Shown here: in pieces, positions 26,980 to 35,100 of the stretch | Position numbering within the stretch: the stretch's first letter is position 1 | Layout of the letters: each line of letters starts with the position of its first letter | DNA from: Nitrospirae bacterium MYbin3 | Lineage (GTDB): Bacteria; Nitrospirota; Thermodesulfovibrionia; Thermodesulfovibrionales; Dissulfurispiraceae | DNA: 64,000 bases | Direction: 5' to 3' | Assembly: GCA_002753335.1 (NCBI GenBank) | Contig: PEAD01000003.1 | Location: forward strand, 93,230-157,229 | Translations under genes and position numbers: made by a program | Notes under the pieces: generated by a model | Seen by the model: only the letters and a program-made list of their open reading frames with translations | Told to the model about the DNA's origin: nothing | Databases searched by the model: none

Positions 26980-28959
26980 ATGAAAGATGAATTAACGCTT
27001 AGTAATGCCCTTCTGGATATTATTCCTGGGATAGCTTTGGTTCTTAAAAAACAGAGCCGCGAGATCGTTTTTTGCAATGAGGTTGCTCAGCAGATGGGCG
27101 CGGTTGTGGGCAAGACCTGCTTCGAGACTATCTGTAAATCTGACGATGCATGCCCTTTCTGCAAAGCCCCTGACCTATGGGAATCGGGTGAAAGACAGCA
27201 GGTTGAAGCCGAATACTTAGGCAGGTTCTGGGAAGGGATATGGCTTCCATACAACGATGATTTTTATCTGCATTACCTTTTTGACATAACCGACCGAAAA
27301 TGGACCGAAGATAAACTTAGAAAGAGCGAAGCTACCGCGCGAACCCTTTTGAATCTGCCAAACGCAGCAGGATTTCTTCTCGACCGCAATGGTATTTGTC
27401 TGGATACCAATGAAACCTTGGCTAGAAGGCTTTCCAGAAATCGGATGGAGATAATAGGCAAGTTGATATGGGATTTTTTTCCAAAAGATGTTTCCGAAAG
27501 TCGCAAAGCTCATTTTGAACAAGTACTCATGGGGAAAAAGCAAGTTCGTTTTGTGGACGAGCGTCAGGGCATGTGGAACGAAGCTGTTGTTACGCCGATA
27601 CTTGATGATAATGGCGAGGTTGAGGTTGTTACTGTCTTTGGGTTTGATATTACGGAACACAAACGTGCGGAAGATCAGTTGCGGAATAATTTATATCTTT
27701 ACAGTACAATCCTGCTTACTGCTATGGATGGTTTTTTGCTTATGGATCTGCAGGGCCGCATACTGGATGTCAATGAAGCCTATTGCCTTATGAGTTGTTA
27801 TAGCAAACAAGAACTGCTGTCTATGGGGATTGCCGATCTGGAAGTTATAGAGACACCGGAAGAAGTAGCTGCACATTCACAGGAAATAATAGGCAAGGGC
27901 AAAGGTCGTTTTGAATCTCAGCATAGGCGCAAGGACGGTACAATTTTTGATGTGGAAGTAAGCGTTCAATATCAGCCCATTGATAGCGGACGGTTCGTGT
28001 CTTTTTTGCGCGACATTACCGAGCGCAAAAAAATCCAGACAGAGCTTAATGATGCCAATGCATTAAATAAAAGCATAATTGACAACAGCACCGACTGTAT
28101 CAAGGTTTTGGATCTAGATGGAAGGCTTAAATACATGAGCGTGGGTGGACAGCACCTGCTTGGGATTACTGACATATCCAAGTATATAAATATGCGTTAC
28201 GATAAGTTTTGGGAAGGTGATGATAATAAAAAGGCGATAGATGCTATTGAACAAGCTCTTCAGGGGAGGCATGGCAGTTTCATCGGTTTTTGTCCAACGG
28301 CGGTCGGCACCCCAAAGTGGTGGGATGTTAATATATCTCCGATCAAAAATGATTCCGGAGCGGTCGAAAAACTGCTTGCGACATCACGCGATATAACCGA
28401 GCGCAGAAATGTAGAACTCGAACTCGAAAAACACCGCAATAGCCTCGAATCATTGGTTTCTGAGCGTACCGAGCAGTTGGAGTTGCTAAATAAAAAACTG
28501 AACATTGAAATCACCGAGCGCAAACAGGCAGAAAAGGCGCTTGAAGAAACTAACAGCGCACTGAAGGTTCTTTTAAAGCGTAGAGAGCTAGACAAAATAG
28601 AGTTTGAGGAAAAGGTATCGTCAAATATAAAACTTCTTTTAACGCCTCATCTTGAGAAGGCCAAGAAAGCTACCAGTAAGCATGATATTAATGTGCATTT
28701 AAATATTCTTGAATCCAACATAAAGGAGTTGGTCTCGTCTTTCGCTCTTAAATTGTCGTCAACACAGGTTGGATTGACCCCCAAAGAAATAGCGGTTGCA
28801 GGAATGGTTAGGGAGGGTTATCAAGATAAAAATATAGCTAAAGCATTAAAACTTTCGATATATACGGTCAAGGTTCACAGGAAGAATCTCAGGAAAAAGC
28901 TTGGTATTACAGGGAAAAATGTTAATCTCACCTCTTTTCTCTCCTCAATTAGTGAGTAG
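26980..28959 (+). CDS. Four-PAS regulator with C-terminal LuxR-type HTH
   Basis: Residues 1-105 form a PAS domain with a cysteine motif (GKTCFET then CPFC). Three further PAS domains cover about 115-480, each ending in the DITE(R/H)K type boundary. A coiled-coil (480-560) and a GerE/LuxR helix-turn-helix from about 598 (GLTPKEIAVAGM ... TVKVHRKNLRKKLGI) complete the 659 residues. There are no H-box or ATPase motifs and no membrane segments, so this is a cytoplasmic sensor that probably binds DNA directly. Its last 140 residues are closely similar to the end of the giant protein at 32166, which suggests a shared output module. Confidence 0.82.
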   Translation: MKDELTLSNALLDIIPGIALVLKKQSREIVFCNEVAQQMGAVVGKTCFETICKSDDACPFCKAPDLWESGERQQVEAEYLGRFWEGIWLPYNDDFYLHYLFDITDRKWTEDKLRKSEATARTLLNLPNAAGFLLDRNGICLDTNETLARRLSRNRMEIIGKLIWDFFPKDVSESRKAHFEQVLMGKKQVRFVDERQGMWNEAVVTPILDDNGEVEVVTVFGFDITEHKRAEDQLRNNLYLYSTILLTAMDGFLLMDLQGRILDVNEAYCLMSCYSKQELLSMGIADLEVIETPEEVAAHSQEIIGKGKGRFESQHRRKDGTIFDVEVSVQYQPIDSGRFVSFLRDITERKKIQTELNDANALNKSIIDNSTDCIKVLDLDGRLKYMSVGGQHLLGITDISKYINMRYDKFWEGDDNKKAIDAIEQALQGRHGSFIGFCPTAVGTPKWWDVNISPIKNDSGAVEKLLATSRDITERRNVELELEKHRNSLESLVSERTEQLELLNKKLNIEITERKQAEKALEETNSALKVLLKRRELDKIEFEEKVSSNIKLLLTPHLEKAKKATSKHDINVHLNILESNIKELVSSFALKLSSTQVGLTPKEIAVAGMVREGYQDKNIAKALKLSIYTVKVHRKNLRKKLGITGKNVNLTSFLSSISE

Positions 28960-28965
28960 TTAATT

Positions 28966-29010
28966 GGGCTAACTATTAGGTCCCCAATTTTTTGTCCTTG
29001 TAAAAAAGAA
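28966..29010. repeat. Conserved 3' flank of LuxR-type genes, copy A
   Basis: Seven bases after the stop codon, GGGCTAACTATTAGG and TCCCCAATTTTTTGTCC are followed by TTGTAAA. Nearly the same string follows the giant gene at 37485. The AT-rich tail could act in 3' end formation, but no clear stem is present. It may reflect duplication of a block that extends past the coding sequence, or an IS-like end. Confidence 0.45.
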
Positions 29011-29140
29011 AAAATAAAAGTAGATTATACTGAGCTGTTTCTATCAGAGTTCTCTTTAATTTTATAGCCTGAAAAGGTTATGGATTGGTAGGGTAGAATT
29101 TTGATGAAAAAAGTTATTGCGAGGGTTAAGGGCTGAATCG

Positions 29141-30004
29141 GTGAAAAGAAAATATCTTTTTTTTGCTGCATTAATCTTAGCGGTGCTCGCGTGTATAGGC
29201 GCTCCTTCTGTTATTCATGCACAGGAGCCCCTTATCCTTGGCTTTCCATCTTTCTTGTCAGCCACAGAATTGCATAAGCGCTTTGGTCCGCTTGCTGAAC
29301 ATTTAGGCCGCGAGCTGGGCCGGCCGGTTAAAATTCTTAATGAAGGCGACTATGAAGCCCACATGTACAGGATAAAGAAGGGCAAGGTGGATATAGCCTT
29401 TTTGGGGCCGGCAGCTTATATCGCTTATACCAAAAAATTCGGCAAGGTTCCGTTGCTTGCGGTGTACGAGACTGATGGCAAAAAAACTTTCAGAGGCTTT
29501 ATTGTGGTGAACAAAGCAAGTACTATTACAAAGCTTTCACAACTTAGGGGGAAAAATTTTGCTTTTGGTGATGCAAAGTCAACAATGGGGCATATACTGC
29601 CGCGCTATATCATGATGAGGTCCGGAATTGAGGTTAAACATCTCGGCAGACATGAGTTTCTTGGCAATCATGAGAATATTGCTTTGGGGGTGTTATCCGG
29701 AAAGTTTGATGCAGGAGCTGTTAGAGAGGATATCTACAATACATACTCTAAAGAGGGTCTGAATGTTTTGGCAATAAGCGAGCCGATGCCTGATCATCTT
29801 TTTGTTGCGCGCCCCGGACTACAGTACAAGACGGTTAGCAAAGTCACTAAAATTCTTGTTTCTCTCAAGGATACAGAGGATGGGCGCAAGATTCTCAGAA
29901 GCATGCAGAAGAACCTTACCGCCCTTATTGCTGGCAGTGATAAGGACTATGATTCATTGCGGGAAATTATCGATTACCTTGCAAAGGCCGGAGTTAAACT
30001 GTGA
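29141..30004 (+). CDS. PhnD-like periplasmic substrate-binding protein
   Basis: A signal peptide (KYLFFAALILAVLACIGAPS, cut after HAQ) precedes a type 2 binding-protein fold. Motifs are LGFPSFLSATELHKRFGPLA, DIAFLGPAAYIAY, and FAFGDAKSTMGHILPRY, as in phosphate/phosphite/phosphonate-binding PhnD proteins. GTG 29141 is chosen because AAGGG lies about eight bases upstream; a TTG at 29117 would add a charged 8-residue lead. No ABC transporter permease or ATPase gene is present. Its stop overlaps the hybrid kinase start by four bases (GTGA), so it probably serves as a ligand-binding subunit of that sensor. The ligand is unknown. Confidence 0.85.
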   Translation: MKRKYLFFAALILAVLACIGAPSVIHAQEPLILGFPSFLSATELHKRFGPLAEHLGRELGRPVKILNEGDYEAHMYRIKKGKVDIAFLGPAAYIAYTKKFGKVPLLAVYETDGKKTFRGFIVVNKASTITKLSQLRGKNFAFGDAKSTMGHILPRYIMMRSGIEVKHLGRHEFLGNHENIALGVLSGKFDAGAVREDIYNTYSKEGLNVLAISEPMPDHLFVARPGLQYKTVSKVTKILVSLKDTEDGRKILRSMQKNLTALIAGSDKDYDSLREIIDYLAKAGVKL

Positions 30005-32163
30005 AGCCTTTCAGTAATACGCGTGTATTATGTATTTTCATCGTTGTTCTTTTCTGCTTTCTCTCTCTTACGGCTTTACTGGTAGCGTATCAGCAGAAGG
30101 AGATTATGCGTAAAAACGCATATCGGGATATCGTTGAAGACAGTGAAATTATGGCATCTGCCTTGCTCGAATCGATTCTTAAATCCGATTATGTTACTAT
30201 TCGCACCATTGTTAAAGAAATGAGCAAGAAGCGCAATGAATTCCATGAGATAAGGGTGACATCGCCAAACGGCTTTGAAATTGCCGGTTATAAAAATAAT
30301 AGGGTAACAGAAGGCGAAACCTATTCTGTAAATAAAGAAGTGATGTTTGAGCAGAAAAAGCTTGCAACTATATTTCTTCATGGCGACTACCATAGTGTCG
30401 ATATTATGGTAGATCAGCTAAGGAACAGATTAATCTTTGCAGGCGTGGCAATTACTTTAATGCTAGGCTCAGCACTTTGGTTTTTGTTCCGTTATATGGC
30501 TATTGAGCCGCTTGAACAAACTGTAAATAACCGTACACAGGCCCTTTTGTATGCAAATAAAAAGCTTCAAAATGAGATTGAAGAGCGTAACACTATACAG
30601 CAGAAGCTTATAGCAAGTGAGAATCGTTTTAAATATCTGATTTCGAAATCTCCCGCTATCATATATACCTGCAAGCCTGATGATGAAATGACCGTAACTT
30701 TTGTAAGCGAGAATGCCAAATCAATTTTAGGATATGAACCTCAGGTTTTTCTGTCTGATAATAAATTCTGGTCAGGCCGCGTTCATCCTGAAGATACTCC
30801 GAGATTTATGTCCGAATTAAGGGATGTGTTGTCCAAGGGCGGACATAGCCAGGAATACCGTTTTCTACACAGCGACGGATCGTACCGCTGGATTCGTGAC
30901 GATATGATACTTGCATGCGCTGAATCAGGCGAACCTGTTGAAATACTTGGGTCATGCATCGATATCACAGAACACAAAAAAATTGAAGAACAGCTCAGGC
31001 AGTCACAGAAAATGGAATCTATAGGAACGCTTGCAGGCGGCGTTGCACATGATTTCAATAATACACTGACAGCAATTATAAGCTATGGCACGCTTGCAAA
31101 AAGGCGCATAGACAATGACGAGACAACCCTTGAGTATATAAACGAGATGCTTAATGGAGCAAAGCGTGCTGCAGACCTGACGCAGAGCCTCCTTGCCTTC
31201 AGCAGAAAACAGATAATAAGCCCCAAGCTCCAGAACCTTAACAGCATAGTGGCCAATATGGAAAAGATGCTGCGCAGGATTATAGGAGAAGACATAAAAT
31301 TCAGAGCTGTTCTTGACAGCAGAGATATTAATGTAAAGGTTGATACGGCGCAGATAGATCAGGTGCTTCTGAACCTTGTGACCAATGCCCGTGATGCTAT
31401 GCCTGATGGCGGCGACCTTATTATAGAAACGAATATTGTGAATAACTGCTCCGAAGTGAATCTTTTAAAAAGCTCAGGGATCTGTGCGGTGTTGAGCGTA
31501 TCTGATACAGGCAGGGGCATTGACCAGCATGCAATAGATAATATCTTTGAACCATTTTTTACCACAAAGGAGGTCGGCAAGGGCACCGGCCTTGGGTTGT
31601 CAATAGTTTACGGCATAGTAAAACAGCATGGCGGTGAGATAGCGGTTGAGAGCAAGATCGGCAAAGGCACAACTTTTAAAATATATCTGCCTTTAGTGGA
31701 TGCTGAAGGTGATGAGGAAGAGTCCGAGGCTGATATGCAGGCTCCCTTGGGAAAGGGCGAGACGATTTTGTTGGCGGATGATGATGCCGGCGTCAGAAAG
31801 GTTGTAAATCTGCATCTTACGATGAGCGGGTATAAGGTTATAGAGGCAGAAAACGGTGAAGAAGCTGTATCTAAATATATCGGAAATTTTCTTGAAAACA
31901 AGGAATGGGTGGACCTTCTTCTCATAGATGTGATTATGCCTGTCAAAAACGGTAGGGATGCATACGAAGAGATTAAGACGATCAATCCTGATATAAAGGC
32001 TATTTTTATGAGCGGCTATACCGACGATATAATTTCGCAAAAAGGGATAGTTCAGGGAGGCTTTAATTTTATGTCAAAACCCCCTGACCACGATGAACTG
32101 CTGAGAAAGATAAGAACGGTATTGGACAGGCATGACACTGCGTGTACTGCCTTGGGAGCATAA
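30001..32163 (+). CDS. Hybrid sensor histidine kinase coupled to the PhnD-like protein
   Basis: Two membrane helices (about 9-30 and 144-167) flank a ~110-residue periplasmic domain. A coiled-coil, one PAS (about 205-325), HisKA with the H-box AHDFNN (His350), HATPase (N-box and GKGTGLGLS G-box) and a C-terminal receiver (Asp643 in LLLIDVIMP) follow. The start GTG overlaps the PhnD-like stop. Family knowledge: AHDFNN kinases autophosphorylate and pass phosphate to an internal receiver; the next acceptor (an Hpt protein) is not in the window. The small periplasmic domain is suited to docking the PhnD-like protein, as in other binding-protein-linked kinases; that is inference. Confidence 0.88.
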   Translation: MKPFSNTRVLCIFIVVLFCFLSLTALLVAYQQKEIMRKNAYRDIVEDSEIMASALLESILKSDYVTIRTIVKEMSKKRNEFHEIRVTSPNGFEIAGYKNNRVTEGETYSVNKEVMFEQKKLATIFLHGDYHSVDIMVDQLRNRLIFAGVAITLMLGSALWFLFRYMAIEPLEQTVNNRTQALLYANKKLQNEIEERNTIQQKLIASENRFKYLISKSPAIIYTCKPDDEMTVTFVSENAKSILGYEPQVFLSDNKFWSGRVHPEDTPRFMSELRDVLSKGGHSQEYRFLHSDGSYRWIRDDMILACAESGEPVEILGSCIDITEHKKIEEQLRQSQKMESIGTLAGGVAHDFNNTLTAIISYGTLAKRRIDNDETTLEYINEMLNGAKRAADLTQSLLAFSRKQIISPKLQNLNSIVANMEKMLRRIIGEDIKFRAVLDSRDINVKVDTAQIDQVLLNLVTNARDAMPDGGDLIIETNIVNNCSEVNLLKSSGICAVLSVSDTGRGIDQHAIDNIFEPFFTTKEVGKGTGLGLSIVYGIVKQHGGEIAVESKIGKGTTFKIYLPLVDAEGDEEESEADMQAPLGKGETILLADDDAGVRKVVNLHLTMSGYKVIEAENGEEAVSKYIGNFLENKEWVDLLLIDVIMPVKNGRDAYEEIKTINPDIKAIFMSGYTDDIISQKGIVQGGFNFMSKPPDHDELLRKIRTVLDRHDTACTALGA

Positions 32164-32165
32164 AC

Positions 32166-35100
32166 TTGCAGATTGCCGGTTATAAAATAAATAACAAAAT
32201 TCAGGAAGACGCTCAAAGCATTATCTGCCGAGGTTATAGAGAATACGACAATAGGCCGGTGCTTTTTAAGATCGGGAAAAAGCAGCACAGCAGCAATGTT
32301 TCTTCTGATGGCATTTATAAATCGTATGAACTTTCGAAGAATCTTGATATTGATGGAATCTTGAAGCCGTATGCTGTTGAGTGGCAGAGCGGGGTATCAG
32401 CTCTTGTGCTTGAAGATTTCGACGGCAGGCTTTTAAAGAATGCTGTCTCTGATAAATTCTTTGATACAAAATCATTTCTGAAAACAGCGATAAATTTGTG
32501 TGACGCGCTTTCTTCAATCCATAACCACGACATTATTCATGGCGTCATTAAATCCTCGAATATCTTCATTAACCAGGATCTCGGCAATGTAAAGTTTGTT
32601 GACCTGGGCCTTGCGATGCTTTTTCAGCGCGGAACACAGATACCGCGCTCCTATTATCCTGTGCTTGGCACTGCGGATTATGTGTCGCCCGAGCAGACCG
32701 GACGGGTTGACTATCTTGTGGACAGCCGCACAGACCTGTATTCTCTCGGCATAATCTTTTACGAAATGCTTACCGGAAGGCTTCCTTTTCTTGCGCGCGA
32801 TGTTCTCGAAATGATCTCGTGCCATATAGCAAAATTGCCGATTCCTCCTCATGAGCATAATAATGCGATACCTGTTGTTCTTTCTGATATCGTCCTGAAG
32901 CTGCTCGCAAAATCACCTGATGAAAGGTATCAGAGCGCGTATGGATTGAAGTCTGATTTGAAGAAATGTCTTGATGATTTCGATAACCATCGAAATGTTG
33001 AAGCTTTTCCTTTAGGAAGATTGGACGCCTCAATCACCCTGCCGATTTCATCAAGGCTCTATGGTCGTGAAAACGAGCTTATGCTGCTTTCTGAGGCCTT
33101 TGACCGTTCGTGCAAAAAGCGGTCTGAGGTGATGCTTGTCGCCGGGTATTCCGGAATAGGCAAGTCTTTGCTGGTAAATGAACTTTATAAAGATGTAATT
33201 AAAACTGACGGATTCTTTATTTCGGGCAAGTTCGATCAGTATAAACGCAACATCCCTTACAGCGCATTGATAGAGGCTTTTAACAGCCTAATTCAAAAGA
33301 TACTGTCATCTGATGAAACTAAACTGAGATCATGGAAAGCCGGCATTGAAAAGGCGTTAGGCGCAGATGGAGCGATTATCACAGAAATTCTTCCTGATCT
33401 GGAGTTTGTTATAGGCAGGCAGCCGGCTGTTCAGCAGCTTCCGGCAAAGGAGGCGCAGTACAGGTTCCATCTGGTATTTAGAAAATTCATGTCTGTTTTT
33501 GCAACCAGCGAGCATCCATTGGCCCTGTTCCTTGATGACCTGCAATGGGCGGATGCCGCAACACTTAAACTGATCAAATACCTTACTGCTGACGCTCCAT
33601 CCAAGGCGGTGCTTTTTATCGCTGCATACAGGGACAACGAGGTTTCTCCAGAGCATCCTGTCATAAAGAGCGTAATAGCGATGAAGGAGGCGGGGGCTGT
33701 TGTAAATACCATAGAACTGCAGCCTATAAAGACCGGAAGCATTAAAAAATTGCTTTCTGACACCTTAAATTGCGGCGAAGATAAAGTTGAATCCCTCTCC
33801 TCTCTCATAATGAATAAGACAGGCGGCAATCCCTATTTTCTGCACCAGTTTCTTAAGGCGCTTTATGCCAAGAAGCTTTTGGGTTTTGATTCCGATTCAC
33901 GGCTCTGGACATGGAACGAAAATAAGATAAAAGAAATAGAAAGCACAGAAAATGTGCTCGAAATGATATTCGTCAGGATAAACGAACTTTCTACAGAAGC
34001 CCGTGAGTTTATCAGCATCGCATCCTGTATGGGCAATACATTCGATCTGCAGGTCCTCGCAGATATAAGGGACAGATCCGAAGCAGAAACTTTTTCTGCT
34101 GTCTTTGAGTTAATAAATATGGGTCTTATAACATCAGGTCTTTTTTCAAGAAAAGGCACTATCAAGAACATAACAGAAGCAAGCATTAGCAAAAAAAGCT
34201 TAGCGTTCAGATTTTCTCACGACCGCGTGCAGCAGGCCGCCTATACGCTGCTTCCAAAATCTAAACGGGCAGAGACTCATCTGAAGATAGCCAATTATAT
34301 GATCGCTCACTCGGAAGAAGATGAGTTTGAGGACTCTATATTTGAGGTGGCAAACCAGTTTAATAACAGCATCGACTTGATAACAGAACAGGACTATAAA
34401 CATAAGGTCTCGAAGCTGTATCTTACCGCCGCGCTCAAGGCAAAGGCCGCAACCGCTTATGAACCTGCATTGAGGTACATAAAAACAGGCATGTTGTTGC
34501 TGCCGCCCGAAAGCTGGACAAGCGACTATGAGCTTACTTTTTTATTTCAGATAACGCGGGCAGAATGCGAATACCTGAACGGCCATTTTGATGATTCCGA
34601 TGCTGTGCTTTCGGATATTTTTAGGCATGCGCGCTCTAATCTCGATAATGCAAGGGCTTACGAGATAAAGATCAATCTCTATAACAATCAGGACAGGATG
34701 AAAGATGCTGTTGAGATAGGGCTGGATGCGCTAAGGCTTTTCGGTATAGACCTGCCTGATAATCAGGAAGATATAGGCAGAGCGCTTGAAGCGGAAGCTA
34801 ACGAAGCGAAAGGTAATCTTTTAAATTACAAGATAGAGGACATTGTTGATCTTCCTCAAATGACCGATTCCGAAATGCAGACAGCTATTAGTATTCTTGT
34901 GATGCTCAGCCCGCCCGCATATCAGTACAATCCCGATTTGTGGGTATTGAGCGTGATAAAAATGTTCAATATATCTATCAAGCATGGCAATTCACCGAAA
35001 TCGTCATACGGCTATATGGCTTATGCAATAATTCTTGGTTCGGGCTTCGGAGATTACGAGTCTTCATACAGGATAGGGCTTATGGCATTGGAGCTGAACA

